Positions 36,129-45,637 of a DNA stretch of 64,000 nt are shown here, piece by piece. Source of the DNA: Achromobacter sp. RTa (GTDB lineage Bacteria > Pseudomonadota > Gammaproteobacteria > Burkholderiales > Burkholderiaceae_B). The stretch is from positions 124,001-188,000 of the forward strand of contig NZ_JPYO01000013.1 of assembly GCF_000757485.1 (NCBI RefSeq). Direction: 5' to 3'. Position 1 is the first letter of the stretch. Each line of letters starts with the position of its first letter. The translations under genes and the position numbers were made by a program. Below the pieces are notes generated by a model that was not told the DNA's origin, did no database searches, and saw only the letters and a program-made list of their open reading frames with translations.

Positions 36129-38183
36129 TCAGGAAGCACGCGCGGCGTTCCGGCGTGGGAGGCTCAGGCAGAAACACACCGGCTCCGCGCCGCCGGCGGT
36201 CTTCAGGCACACCGACCCGCCCAGCCGTTCGGCAATCGTCCTGACCAGGTACAGCCCCAGCCCCGCGCCCGGATGGCGCAGCGCATTGGGGCCGCGGTAG
36301 TACTTCTGGAACAGGCGCTCCTGCTCGTCGGCGGGGATCGGATCGCCGGAATTTGCCACGTCGATATGCTGGAGGTCCGCGTCCTCGCGCAGCGCAACGT
36401 GCACCGCCTCGCCTTCCGGGCAATGACGGTCCGCGTTGGCCAGCAGATTGCGCAACGCGATCCGCAGCATGCCGGCATCGCAGAGCAGGACGTGCCGGCC
36501 CGGGCCGTAGGCGCACTGGATGCGGCCTGCGGGAAACTCGCGGTCCAGGTCCGCCAGCAAGGCCCGCAGATCGCACTCCGTCAGGCGCGGCTCGGCTCGC
36601 GGTTCGCCCATGCGGTCGTGCGTCAGGTATTCGTCCACCAGGGCCAGGAGACGCATGGCCGCGTCGCGGATGTTGCCGCAGCGCGCCAGGCTTTTCTCGA
36701 CGGGCGCCGCCAGGTTGCGGGCGAGCTGCTGCGCCGAGGTCGTGATGATGGCCAGCGGCGTCCGGAACTCATGGGACACCATGGCCACGAAATCGCGCTG
36801 CTCGGTGAACACGCGCCGTTCGAGCTCCAGCGAGGCGCGCAGCTCGTCTTCCAGCAGCACGCGGCGCTGGATCTCCTCCTGCATTTCGGCGGTGCGCAAG
36901 GCCACCTCCCGTTCCAGGCGGTGGCTGTGCTGGCGCGCCAGATCGGCCGCGACGTTCGCCTGCTGGCGCTCCTTGCGGCGGCGCTGGCGTTCATGGCGGC
37001 CGACGATGCTCAGGCTCAGCAACAGCATGTGCAGCATCGTGCCCAGCGTGGAGATGTATTCCGTGAAGGCGTTGACCGGCAGCACGCCCAGGTTGCGCAG
37101 GAAGGCGATCAGCACGCCCGCGTAGAACACGCCGAACGCCACCGCGAAGAAGCGCGCGGGCCGCCATCCTTGCTTCAGCAGGTAGACCGCCAAGGTGGAA
37201 AACGCCACGATCAGCGTCAGGGCCAGCAACTGGGTCGGCTGCATGCCCCAGGCGTAATGTCCGGTAAGCACGAAGAGGGAACACAGGCCGGCAATGGCCC
37301 AGAACAGCCGCTGCAGCCCGCGCACCGCCCGCGGATACAGGGCGGCGAGATCGAGCTGCGCAAAGGCGATCCGCAAAGCCACCGGCAGGCTGACCGCGAT
37401 GCCCACGCCCAGCATTCGGTCGCTCCACTCCACCGGCAGCCCCGTCAGTTGCTGGACCAGGCCCAGCGACATCACCTCGTTGAAGACGCAGTTGCCGATA
37501 TAGGCCAGGAACAGGCCGCTCATCGGCGCGCGCGTGGCCCACCAGAAAACGGCATGCACGCAGATCAGCAATAGGTAGAAGCCGAAATACAGTCCGAACA
37601 GCAGGCCCTCGCGCCGCGACTGATTGTCGAACGCCAGGCGCTGCCAGACCTCCACCCGGGTCGCCACGGCGTTCTTGCTTTGCAGACGGATCATGATCGC
37701 GTAGGAGCCGGCTGTGGGTGGATCGAACTGGATCACCGGGCTGCGGTAGTCCACGGGCCATTCCCTGCGCGGCCTGTCCTCGCCGCTCCAGCCCAGCAGC
37801 GACCAACTGCCCCCGTCGCCATCGCTCACGTAGACGCGCACGTCGTCGAGCAGGGAATTGCTCAGCCGCAGCATCCAGCCGCCTCGCGCCACCTCGTCCA
37901 CCTGTATCGGCAGGCGCAGCCAGACCGTGTCCCGGGTAAAGCCCGCGCTCAGGCTCGCAGGCAGCGGCTTCCAGGCCTGGGCCTCGGCCGCCTGGCTGAC
38001 TGTCAGGGCGCCAGCGGGATCGTCCAGGCGCTCCAGATGGCCGGAAGCATCCGCGTGGCCCAGCCGCGTGTCCAGGCGCAAAGGCTCGGCGCGCGCCTGT
38101 CCGGCGGCCGCCAGAACCGCAGCCAGCCAAAGCGTCAGCAGCGCCAGCCACGCCCGCCGCATAGGGTAAGATTTCCGTTTCAT
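36129..38183 (-). CDS. Membrane sensor histidine kinase with 7TM-DISM sensor
   Basis: 684 residues. A signal peptide is followed by a periplasmic DISM-type beta domain (~30-185), seven membrane helices (~195-400), a coiled-coil linker (~410-460) and the kinase core. The core has the phosphoacceptor His in VSHEFRTPLAI, N-box LRNLLANADRHCP, and G2 GAGLGLYLVRTIAERLGG. The G1 segment reads VANSGDPIP rather than DxGxG, a divergent version. MKRKSYPMRRAW at 38183 is chosen as start; the Met at 38162 is an alternative. It is divergent from a response regulator and upstream of tpsA. Confidence 0.9.
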   Translation of the reverse strand: MKRKSYPMRRAWLALLTLWLAAVLAAAGQARAEPLRLDTRLGHADASGHLERLDDPAGALTVSQAAEAQAWKPLPASLSAGFTRDTVWLRLPIQVDEVARGGWMLRLSNSLLDDVRVYVSDGDGGSWSLLGWSGEDRPRREWPVDYRSPVIQFDPPTAGSYAIMIRLQSKNAVATRVEVWQRLAFDNQSRREGLLFGLYFGFYLLLICVHAVFWWATRAPMSGLFLAYIGNCVFNEVMSLGLVQQLTGLPVEWSDRMLGVGIAVSLPVALRIAFAQLDLAALYPRAVRGLQRLFWAIAGLCSLFVLTGHYAWGMQPTQLLALTLIVAFSTLAVYLLKQGWRPARFFAVAFGVFYAGVLIAFLRNLGVLPVNAFTEYISTLGTMLHMLLLSLSIVGRHERQRRRKERQQANVAADLARQHSHRLEREVALRTAEMQEEIQRRVLLEDELRASLELERRVFTEQRDFVAMVSHEFRTPLAIITTSAQQLARNLAAPVEKSLARCGNIRDAAMRLLALVDEYLTHDRMGEPRAEPRLTECDLRALLADLDREFPAGRIQCAYGPGRHVLLCDAGMLRIALRNLLANADRHCPEGEAVHVALREDADLQHIDVANSGDPIPADEQERLFQKYYRGPNALRHPGAGLGLYLVRTIAERLGGSVCLKTAGGAEPVCFCLSLPRRNAARAS

Positions 38184-38252
38184 CCCGTCGCAATCCCGTG
38201 CAGCCACGCAGATTACACCACCGCCCCAGCCGATCCTCCGAAGGCGCCCGGC

Positions 38253-38954
38253 ATGATTGAAGTCATTCTGCTCGAAGACGAACCCGTGCTGCGCCAGGAA
38301 CTGGGCGAATTCCTGGAAGAACTCGGCTATGCGCCCAGATGCGTGTCCAGCCTGCAGGAATTCGACCGGCACTTCGACGCGGGCCGCCATCACCTGGCCG
38401 TAATCGACATAGGCCTGCCCGACGGCTGCGGCCTGGACCTGGTCCAGCGCCTGCGCCAGGACGGCCAGAAGCTGGGCATCGTCGTGTTCAGTGCGCGTCA
38501 GACCAGCGCGGACAGGATTGCCGGCCTGGGGCTGGGCGCCGACCACTACCTGGGCAAGGGCTGCGATCTCGACGAACTGGCCGCCACGCTGGCTGCCCTG
38601 GTGCGGCGCTTGGGTTTGCAGCAACAGCCGGCGTCCGGCCAGGCGCCGCCTGCCTGGACGCTGGAAGTGGGCCCTCGCCGCCTGCTCGTTCCCGACGCGC
38701 CCGCCGTGCCGCTATCGCAGCAGGATTTGATGGTGCTGCGCTGCCTGATGAGCCATCCCGGCGAAAACATCAGCCGCAGGCAGATAATCGAAGAACTGGG
38801 CTTCGACTTCCTGGACTACGACCAGCGCCGCCTGGACACGCAGATGCGCAGGCTGCGCCGCCGCGTGGAAGACGCCAGCGGCCAGACGCTGCCCGTCAAG
38901 ACATTACGCAGCAGCGGCTATTGCTTCTATCAAGCGGCGCAGGTGCGCGCGTAG
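38253..38954 (+). CDS. Response regulator, OmpR/PhoB type
   Basis: 233 residues. The receiver domain has the acidic pair LLEDEP, phosphoacceptor Asp in VIDIGLPDG, FSA and the Lys in YLGKGC. The C-terminal winged helix (LSQQDLMVLRCLMSHPGENISRRQIIEELGF...RRLRRRVED...VKTLRSSGYCFY) binds DNA. It is 69 bases from the divergent kinase start, so the two form a pair. The adjacent tpsA/tpsB genes are candidate targets. Confidence 0.92.
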   Translation: MIEVILLEDEPVLRQELGEFLEELGYAPRCVSSLQEFDRHFDAGRHHLAVIDIGLPDGCGLDLVQRLRQDGQKLGIVVFSARQTSADRIAGLGLGADHYLGKGCDLDELAATLAALVRRLGLQQQPASGQAPPAWTLEVGPRRLLVPDAPAVPLSQQDLMVLRCLMSHPGENISRRQIIEELGFDFLDYDQRRLDTQMRRLRRRVEDASGQTLPVKTLRSSGYCFYQAAQVRA

Positions 38955-38996
38955 CGACAATAGCGCCGGCAAAGAAAAACACCACACAACCCAACC

Positions 38997-39623
38997 TTAC
39001 TTGCTGGCCTTGACGGTCGAGTACGAGGCCATCAGGTTGCGGTAGTCGGGGATATGGTTGGCGAACAGCGTGCCCAGGCCTTCGATGTCATTGCGCCAGT
39101 CGCGATGCAATTCGCAGGCCACGCCAAACCAGCTCATCAATTGCGCGCCGGCCTGCTCCATGCGGCTCCAGGCGGCATTGCGGGTCGCTTCGTTGAAGGT
39201 GCCGGAAGCGTCGGTGACGACGAATACGTCAAAGCCTTCTTCCAGCGCCGACAGCGCAGGAAATGCCACGCACACTTCCGTGACGACGCCCGCGATGATC
39301 AGTTGCTTCTTGCCGGTGGCTCTGACCGCCTTGACGAAGTCTTCGTTGTCCCAGGCATTGATGTTGCCGGGACGGGCGATGTAGGGCGCCTTCGGGAATT
39401 TGTCCTTCAGTTCCTGCACCAGCGGACCATTGGGTCCGTCTTCGAAGCTGGTGGTCAGGATGGTCGGCAGCTTGAAATAGTCGGCCAGGTCGGCCAGGGC
39501 CAGGACGTTGTTCTTGAACTGGTCGGGCTGGAAATCCCGCACCAGCGACAGCAGGCCGGTCTGGTGATCGACCAGCAGCACCGCGGCCTGGGTCTTGTCG
39601 AGTTTCACATAGGGCTTGGCCAT
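38997..39623 (-). CDS. Isochorismatase-family hydrolase (YcaC-like)
   Basis: 208 residues. The catalytic triad is visible: Asp in LLVDHQTGL, Lys in the mid region, and Cys in GVVTEVCVAFPALSALEEG. The overall pattern (SFEDGPNGPLVQELK, DASGTFNEATRNAAWSRMEQAGAQLMSWFG) is that of the YcaC subgroup. GGAG lies six bases before the ATG at 39623. It is divergent from a LysR gene, a common arrangement for this family. Substrate unknown. Confidence 0.9.
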   Translation of the reverse strand: MAKPYVKLDKTQAAVLLVDHQTGLLSLVRDFQPDQFKNNVLALADLADYFKLPTILTTSFEDGPNGPLVQELKDKFPKAPYIARPGNINAWDNEDFVKAVRATGKKQLIIAGVVTEVCVAFPALSALEEGFDVFVVTDASGTFNEATRNAAWSRMEQAGAQLMSWFGVACELHRDWRNDIEGLGTLFANHIPDYRNLMASYSTVKASK

Positions 39624-39828
39624 GAATTTCTCCGGGAATGGGTTGGACGCGAACAAGAGTAGTCCAGTCCGGACACGGCGGGGAGCAATCCAGGTTTCCT
39701 TGCGCCGAACACCAGATTCGCCAGCACCGAACGAGAAACCAGGCCTTGCGCGAACGCGCTCGTCCGCGCCCTCGGCAGTAAACTAACGGCCTTGTTCGCA
39801 CGAACGCCGATCAGCCGAAGGAAGCACC

Positions 39829-40824
39829 ATGCAGTGGCGATACGACGACATGGAAACCTTCGTACAAGTGGTCCGGTGCGCAGGCGTGACGGGTGCGGCC
39901 AAGCACCTCAAACTGACGAAATCCGTGATCAGCAAGCGGGTTCGCGACTTCGAACTGGCCCTGGAGCTCCAGCTTTTCCAACGGCTCCCCGGCCGGCTGG
40001 AACTTACCGAGGCTGGCGAGGCCCTCTACGATCGCATCGCGCCTCTGCTGGGCGAACTGCACGAGGCCGTGGAAGACATGGTGCCGAGCAGTGGCGGCTC
40101 GCTGCGCGGCCGCCTCCGCATCTCCACGCCCATGTCGTTCGGCATCCGCTACCTGGGCCCGGTCATCGCCGACTTCGGCCGCCTGCACCCCGATCTCGAA
40201 ATCGCGGTCGACTACGACGACCGCCCGGTCTCGCTCGCCCACGGCGGGTACGACGTCGCCGTTCGGATCGGGCACTTGGAGGATTCCTCGCTGAAGACGC
40301 GCACGCTCGGAGAATGCAAGCGCCTGATCTGCTGCAGCCCCGACTACGCGCAACGCCGCGGGATGCCGGGCAACGTGGCTGGCCTGGCGGAACACGATGC
40401 GATCGATTACGCCTTGGTGCACGCCAGGCGCTTTTGGCAATTCGAAGGGCCTCAGGGGGAGCCGGTCACCGTGGCGATGCGGTCCCGGATCCTGGCCAAC
40501 AACGGAGAAGCCATCCGCGACATGGCCATCGCGGGGCTGGGCATCGCGTCCCTGCCGGCGTTTCTTGTCGCGGAAGCGATTGGCGACGGACGCCTCATCG
40601 CCATCCCCCTGGAAATGCAGCAGCGCCCATACACTATGGCGGCCCTGTATCCGAATACTAGGCATGTGCCCGCCAAGGTCCGCACTTTTATCGACCACCT
40701 GGTGCGGATGTTCCAGCTGCATGCGCCCGGCGAGTTGCCGGGTCAGACGCCCGAATACATGACGCGCCCCGGTACAGGCATCGGCGCTGTCAGGATCGAC
40801 CCCGACTCGGACTCGGTAATGTAA
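39829..40824 (+). CDS. LysR family transcriptional regulator
   Basis: 331 residues. The N-terminal helix-turn-helix (METFVQVVRCAGVTGAAKHLKLTKSVISKRVRDFELALELQLFQR) is followed by a substrate-binding domain. It is divergent from the YcaC-like gene with ~205 bases between them and so is its likely regulator. Its last 82 bases run antisense through the end of the SMP-30 lactonase gene, which gives it a longer C-terminus than usual. Confidence 0.9.
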   Translation: MQWRYDDMETFVQVVRCAGVTGAAKHLKLTKSVISKRVRDFELALELQLFQRLPGRLELTEAGEALYDRIAPLLGELHEAVEDMVPSSGGSLRGRLRISTPMSFGIRYLGPVIADFGRLHPDLEIAVDYDDRPVSLAHGGYDVAVRIGHLEDSSLKTRTLGECKRLICCSPDYAQRRGMPGNVAGLAEHDAIDYALVHARRFWQFEGPQGEPVTVAMRSRILANNGEAIRDMAIAGLGIASLPAFLVAEAIGDGRLIAIPLEMQQRPYTMAALYPNTRHVPAKVRTFIDHLVRMFQLHAPGELPGQTPEYMTRPGTGIGAVRIDPDSDSVM

Positions 40825-41657
40825 AGCGTCTTGCGGTCCACCCCCCCGAACGCAATATTGGTGGTCAAGGCTCCCAGCGGGGAATTGATGCGCAGCATAG
40901 GTTCGCCGCGGTTGCTGAATAGCCAGACCGCGCCCAGGCCGACATGCGCTACCGCCAGGTTGCCTTCCTCGTCGATGGCAAGGCCATCCGGCCCGCCTCC
41001 GCCGGACATCTGGATGAAGGTGCCGACCTTGGTCACATGGCCGTCGCGCGTCAGCGGAACGCGCCAGATGGCGTTTGCCCGCGTTACCGCCACGTACAGA
41101 ACGGACTCGCTCGGATCCAGTACCAGACCGTTTGGGCTGGGTATGTTGTCCAGCAGGCAGTCGACACTGCCATCCGCCCGGCGCCTGAAGACGCGGCCCG
41201 TCTGATCATGCCAGCCGGTCAGGCCCTGGTCGGTGAAATACAGATCGCCGTTGGACGCGAATACCAGGTCGTTCACGGCCTTTAGCCGCTCAAGGTGGAC
41301 CCGTTCAAGAACAGGCCTTACCTCGCCGGTTTCCGGTTCGAGCTGAACGATGCCGCGGGCATAGTCCGCAATGAAAATGCTGCCGTCCTGATGGATTTTG
41401 AGACCATTGGGCTCGCCATCGTAATCGGCAATCAGTTCAAACCGGCCTTGACCGTCGACCCGGAATACCCGGCCCCAGGGCACGTCCACGCAATACAGGC
41501 GGCCCTGGGCATCGAAGGACGGCCCCTCCAGCAGGGAATGCGGCGGTTGATTGCCCGGCTGATAGCGATGCCACTCGGACGTGCCTTCCGGCTTTCTGAA
41601 TGCGTCGGGCAGACGAGCAAAGACTTGGGCTTCGATGGCTGGCGGAACGGCGTACAT
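40743..41657 (-). CDS. SMP-30/gluconolactonase-family lactonase
   Basis: 304 residues forming the six-bladed propeller of SMP-30 proteins. Characteristic segments are LLEGPSFDAQGRLYCVDVPWGRVFRVD (Glu metal ligand), DGEPNGLKIHQDGSIFIAD, KAVNDLVFASNGDLYFTD (Asn/Asp ligands), SPNGLVLDPSESVLYVAVT and GPDGLAIDEEGNL. It lies 56 bases after the uronate-dehydrogenase-like gene, so it probably opens the aldarolactone made by that enzyme. It is the last gene of the TRAP operon. Confidence 0.9.
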   Translation of the reverse strand: MYAVPPAIEAQVFARLPDAFRKPEGTSEWHRYQPGNQPPHSLLEGPSFDAQGRLYCVDVPWGRVFRVDGQGRFELIADYDGEPNGLKIHQDGSIFIADYARGIVQLEPETGEVRPVLERVHLERLKAVNDLVFASNGDLYFTDQGLTGWHDQTGRVFRRRADGSVDCLLDNIPSPNGLVLDPSESVLYVAVTRANAIWRVPLTRDGHVTKVGTFIQMSGGGGPDGLAIDEEGNLAVAHVGLGAVWLFSNRGEPMLRINSPLGALTTNIAFGGVDRKTLYITESESGSILTAPMPVPGRVMYSGV

Positions 41658-41713
41658 GGTTTTCCCGTGGCAACTGGTTATTCGTGGACGGCAACGATCT
41701 CGAAACGGAAGCC

Positions 41714-42547
41714 TCAGGAGATTCTGTCGGTTGTGCCGACAAACTCCAGGGGGCAATAGAAGCCGCCGTGGAACTGGGCGGCTATCGGATCCTCGGGTAT
41801 GTTCCTGGCCAGGATCTCCGCCGCGAAAACCTCGGAGTCGTCTTGCGGCTGGTAGCCCAGGAACTTCACATTGGAGTTGTCCCAGCGATTGCGAAGATTG
41901 TTCGACACGCCATAGGCCACGGCAAAATGGTACGACTCGTGCTCGATGCAGCAACGCGCCAGCTCCGCCATGTCCTTGTGGCTGATCCAGGTCAGCAGTT
42001 GCCGGGCCTCGCTCGGATGGTCTGGGGTGCGGAACGTGCCGATCCGCAGGCACGCGACCGACATGCCGTACTTGTCGGCATACATCCGCCCCAAGGCCTC
42101 GCCAAACACCTTCGAAACCCCATAAAGCGAATCGGGCCTGGGCTGCACGGTGTTGTCCAGGAATTTTTCCCTTCTGTGATAGCCCACCGCATGGTTCGAA
42201 CTGGCGAAAATGACGCGGGGCACGTTTTGGCGACGGGCGGCTTCGAACACGTTGTAGCAGCCATCGATATTCATTGGAAGGATTTTCTCCCAGGTGTCCA
42301 CGCCAGGAATCCCGGCAAGGTGGACAACGCAATCGATGCCTTCCATGCAGCGCTCTACGGAGCTCATGTCCCGGACGTCGATCGCGCAGATTTCCTCGCC
42401 CGCTTGCGCGGGCTCCTGCTCGGCGATATCGGCCAGGCGCAGCAAGGCATAGCGGCCGCGCAACTGATCGCGCAGGCATTTGCCTATGTTCCCAGCCGCT
42501 CCCGTGATCAGCACCCGCAGATCTTCAGGTTTTGTGAAGCAAGTCAT
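41714..42547 (-). CDS. udh: NAD-dependent uronate dehydrogenase-like enzyme (SDR superfamily)
   Basis: 277 residues. The cofactor motif LITGAAGNIGK (residues ~12-22), LADI, HLAG, IFASSNHAVGYHRR and active-site YGVSK match uronate dehydrogenases. So do CLRIGTFRTPDHPSEARQLLTWISHKDMAELARCCIEH, the GVSNN segment and the WDNSNVKFLGYQPQDDSEVF tail. Such enzymes oxidise galacturonate or glucuronate to aldarolactone. The neighbours (lactonase downstream, TRAP carrier upstream) fit. ATG 42547 lies 37 bases after the binding-protein gene. The exact sugar acid is not proven. Confidence 0.83.
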   Translation of the reverse strand: MTCFTKPEDLRVLITGAAGNIGKCLRDQLRGRYALLRLADIAEQEPAQAGEEICAIDVRDMSSVERCMEGIDCVVHLAGIPGVDTWEKILPMNIDGCYNVFEAARRQNVPRVIFASSNHAVGYHRREKFLDNTVQPRPDSLYGVSKVFGEALGRMYADKYGMSVACLRIGTFRTPDHPSEARQLLTWISHKDMAELARCCIEHESYHFAVAYGVSNNLRNRWDNSNVKFLGYQPQDDSEVFAAEILARNIPEDPIAAQFHGGFYCPLEFVGTTDRIS

Positions 42548-42584
42548 TGGTCTTCCTGTGTCTTTCCCGAGGCGGGGCAATGGG

Positions 42585-43577
42585 CTATTTCTTGGCGCTG
42601 GCCTTGGCGGCAATCACGGCGTCATAGAGCGCCTGGCCATTGGGCGCTTCGCCGATCAGCTTCTTTACGACCGGCCTTGTCGCCTGCACCAGGGAATCGA
42701 GATCGCTCGGGTAGACAATCGCAACGCCCTTCTCCTTCATGGTTACCATCCCTTCGTCATAGACCTTCTTGTAATAGTCGCGGGCGTAGGCCATCGCTTC
42801 ATCGGCCGCTTCCTTGACGATTTTCCGCTCATCGTCGGAAAAGGAATCCCAGCGGGTCTTGGACATGACCAACAGCGCTGGGTGAATATTGACATGCGTC
42901 ATGTTGAAGTACTTGGACACTTCGATGAACTTGTCGGACACGAATTGGTCGGGCGTGGTCTCGCCGCCATCGATGACCTTCTGCTGCAGCGCCAGGTACA
43001 GCTCGGAATACGCCATCGGGGTAGCCTGCGCGCCCAGGGTCTTGTAGCTTTCAACATATCCCGGCGACTGGATGACGCGGATTTTCATGCCCTTCAGGTC
43101 ATCGGCAGAATTGATGGCCCGATTCCCGAAAACATTGCGCTCGATGGCCGAGAACCAGCCCAGGCCCACCAGGCCATATTTGGGAAGAATATCCATGAAC
43201 TTGTCGCCGACAGGGCCGGCGAGAATTTCGTTGGCCTGCTGAACGCTGTCGAACAGGAAAGGCGTATCGAAAACCAGGAATTCTTTCACCACGTTGTTCA
43301 ACGCTGGCTGGCCGGTAACGAACAGATCGGTAGCGCCGGCCACGGCGCCCTGGATCATGGTGAGCTCCCCGCCCAATTGCGAATGCGGGAATACCGTGAC
43401 AGTGATCTTTCCGTTCGATTTCTCTTTCAGGATATCGGCGAACTTTTGCGTTCCGACATGGAACGGGCTGTCCGTGGTAAGCGTATGCCCCACGTCCATA
43501 TTCAACGCATGGGACGGCGCAGAGAACATCAGCGCGCTCAAGGCCCCGATGCCGAGCATTTTCTTGAAAGCCTTCAT
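42585..43577 (-). CDS. TRAP transporter periplasmic binding protein (DctP family)
   Basis: 330 residues. A Sec signal ending at SHA-LN is followed by the DctP fold. It has VFPHSQLGGELTMIQGAVAG, the carboxylate-binding Arg in LKGMKIRVIQSPGYVESYKTLGAQATPMAYSELYLALQQKVIDGGE, and YEVSKYFNMTHV-like HNIHPALLVMS. It delivers a carboxylic acid, here probably a sugar acid, to the DctQ/DctM pair. It lies ~70 bases after the large permease gene. Confidence 0.92.
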   Translation of the reverse strand: MKAFKKMLGIGALSALMFSAPSHALNMDVGHTLTTDSPFHVGTQKFADILKEKSNGKITVTVFPHSQLGGELTMIQGAVAGATDLFVTGQPALNNVVKEFLVFDTPFLFDSVQQANEILAGPVGDKFMDILPKYGLVGLGWFSAIERNVFGNRAINSADDLKGMKIRVIQSPGYVESYKTLGAQATPMAYSELYLALQQKVIDGGETTPDQFVSDKFIEVSKYFNMTHVNIHPALLVMSKTRWDSFSDDERKIVKEAADEAMAYARDYYKKVYDEGMVTMKEKGVAIVYPSDLDSLVQATRPVVKKLIGEAPNGQALYDAVIAAKASAKK

Positions 43578-43649
43578 TTTTTGTCTCCTGGATTATTTCT
43601 GGATTTATGTTTTTTCGGTTTGCGCCGAGCTTCCACCCGGCGCCGCTAT

Positions 43650-44921
43650 CTACAGAAACGCCGTGCTGAGGGCGGGAACATAAGAGATGATCAGGATGTC
43701 CACGATCAGCACCGCCAGAAAGATGACCAGGTAGCGGGCCAATTGGTGCATCTTCAACTGGGCAACCTCACACACCACAAACAGGTTGACCCCTACCGGC
43801 GGAGTGACCATGCCAACAGCCAGATTGGTAATGACGATCATGCCGAAATGGATGGGATCGATTCCAAAACTCACGCTGATCGGAGCAAGAATCGGCACGA
43901 TAATCAGGATCGCGGCCAGCGCTTCGATGAACATGCCGACAACGAACAACATGCCGTTCACCAGCAGCAGGAAGACAAAGGGGCTGGTCGTCACCGATCC
44001 GAGCGTGGCGGCCACGCGTTGCGGCACCTGGTTGATCGTCAACAGATATGCAAACACGGCGGCAAAGGCAACGATCAGCAAGATGATCGCGGACATCACG
44101 GCGGCACGTCCGAAAATGCCGAGCAGGTTCTTGAGCGTGATTTCCTTGTATACGAACATCCCCAGCGCCAGGCCGTAAAGGACCGCAATACAAGAAGCTT
44201 CGGTGGGCGTGAACAGGCCGCCATATATACCGCCCAGGATGATGACGGGCATCATCAGGGCCAGCGTCGCGTCGCGCAAGGCCACCAGCACGCCTTTGGT
44301 CCAATCCTTCAGGCTCAGCGCGCGAACTTCATCAAAGCCCTTGATGCTGGCAATCACGCAGACCGTCAGGATCAGCGATACGGCGATCAGGAGCCCCGGG
44401 AGGATCCCCGCGATGAACAGCGCCCCGACCGATACGTTGGCCGTCAGCGCATAGACGATCATCGGAATCGAAGGCGGAATAATGGCTCCCAGCTCACCGG
44501 AAGACGCCGCGATCGACGCCGCGAACGAGCGTGGATATCCCTTCTTCTCCATTTCGGGAATCAGCACGGATCCGATGGCGGCGGTGGTCGCGGAGGAAGA
44601 TCCCGACACCGTGGCGAACAGCAGGGACGTCAATACCGCGACGGCGCCCAGGCCTCCCCTGATCCAGCCGACAAACGCGTTGGCCAACTGGACCAGTCTG
44701 CGCGCGACGCCTCCCGACTGCATGAGATGGCCCGCCAGGATGAAAAACGGCACGGCCATCAGGCTGAATGAGTCCAGCGACTGGAAAGCCATCTGCACCA
44801 CGATCAGCAGCGATCGGTCGCCCGACTGCAGCGCCATGGCCGCAGACAGGCCCAGCGCCGTCATGATCGGCGCGCCTATCAGCATGATCAGGAAAAACGA
44901 CAAGCCAAGAACCAGGATCAT
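43650..44921 (-). CDS. TRAP transporter large permease (DctM family)
   Basis: 423 residues with about 12 membrane segments and the family patterns ASSGELGAIIPPSIPMIVYALTANVSVGALFIAGILPGLL and GMVTPPVGVNLFV. It forms the Na+-driven translocation channel of the TRAP carrier. Its start overlaps the DctQ stop. Confidence 0.94.
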   Translation of the reverse strand: MILVLGLSFFLIMLIGAPIMTALGLSAAMALQSGDRSLLIVVQMAFQSLDSFSLMAVPFFILAGHLMQSGGVARRLVQLANAFVGWIRGGLGAVAVLTSLLFATVSGSSSATTAAIGSVLIPEMEKKGYPRSFAASIAASSGELGAIIPPSIPMIVYALTANVSVGALFIAGILPGLLIAVSLILTVCVIASIKGFDEVRALSLKDWTKGVLVALRDATLALMMPVIILGGIYGGLFTPTEASCIAVLYGLALGMFVYKEITLKNLLGIFGRAAVMSAIILLIVAFAAVFAYLLTINQVPQRVAATLGSVTTSPFVFLLLVNGMLFVVGMFIEALAAILIIVPILAPISVSFGIDPIHFGMIVITNLAVGMVTPPVGVNLFVVCEVAQLKMHQLARYLVIFLAVLIVDILIISYVPALSTAFL

Positions 44922-45508
44922 AATGCCCCCTCGACACTATTCTTTATTTCCATCGCCTCTTCCATTTCCGCCGATTCCCGCTGCGGCGATTCCACGTTCA
45001 GCAGTTCCTTGACTGCATTCGTAAGCGTGTTCGCGCACATGAGCAGGCAGCCGGCAGCCATCAACGAATAGACATAGGCCATCGGCATTTCCATCGCGGG
45101 CGACCATTGCTTCAGCCCGAGTTCGATCAATCGGATGGATTTCCAGACCAGCAACAGTGCAAGCGCCAAGGTCAGGACATGGGACAGCAGCCGCAGCCAG
45201 CGGGCAAGACGCTCCGGGACCAGGCTGATGAATACGTCGACGCCGATCAAGCGCAGATGATAGGCAGCCACCGCACCGCCGATGAAGACGCTCCCGACCA
45301 TCATGTAGCGCGCGATTTCTTCCGCCCATGGCGCGGAAAATGGAATACCGGTGTAGGTATAAAGAAGCCGGGCGAAAACCGAAACCGAAATAGCTGCAAT
45401 CATGCCGAGCAGCAGCAGCCCGGCGCATTTCTCCGCAGCGTTGTTGACGGAATCCATGGTTCGCTGCAGGGCCTGGAACTTCCTGTGGGAGGCAGCGCCT
45501 TCGCTCAT
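44918..45508 (-). CDS. TRAP transporter small permease (DctQ family)
   Basis: 196 residues with four membrane helices (e.g. CAGLLLLGMIAAISVSVFARLLY, WAEEIARYMMVGSVFIGGAVAAYHL), the DctQ pattern with WAEE...ARY. It overlaps the DctM gene by four bases and is separated from the dehydrogenase gene by ~130 bases containing a likely operator/promoter. Confidence 0.92.
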   Translation of the reverse strand: MSEGAASHRKFQALQRTMDSVNNAAEKCAGLLLLGMIAAISVSVFARLLYTYTGIPFSAPWAEEIARYMMVGSVFIGGAVAAYHLRLIGVDVFISLVPERLARWLRLLSHVLTLALALLLVWKSIRLIELGLKQWSPAMEMPMAYVYSLMAAGCLLMCANTLTNAVKELLNVESPQRESAEMEEAMEIKNSVEGAL

Positions 45509-45569
45509 ACGGCCTCCCCGTGTTTTTTGTCTCGCTTCATCAACCTACCCCTTTTTTGCTTGATAGGAA

Positions 45570-45582
45570 TCTGCGTTGCAGA
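45570..45582. promoter_or_regulatory. Short dyad upstream of the TRAP genes
   Basis: TCTGC (45570-45574) and GCAGA (45578-45582) flank GTT. It lies ~60 bases before the DctQ start in the only sizeable gap of the operon and could be a regulator site. Weak evidence: a single short dyad. Confidence 0.3.
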
Positions 45583-45637
45583 CTTGTCTTATTGGTGTTT
45601 TTTTATGGTTGCCGCGTTTGCCTTTGTATAGCCAATG

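Noticed and set aside
35872-36576. In-frame extension of tpsA upstream of 35871
   Set aside because: It overlaps the histidine-kinase gene and precedes the extended signal peptide, which marks the true start.
36092-41741. TGTCGG...CCGACA palindrome at both 36092 and about 41724
   Set aside because: The second copy lies within the udh coding end, has a different loop length, and no shared regulator is evident; probably chance.
42480-44771. Long open plus-strand frame opposite the TRAP transporter genes
   Set aside because: Antisense to DctP and DctM, which have full family motifs.
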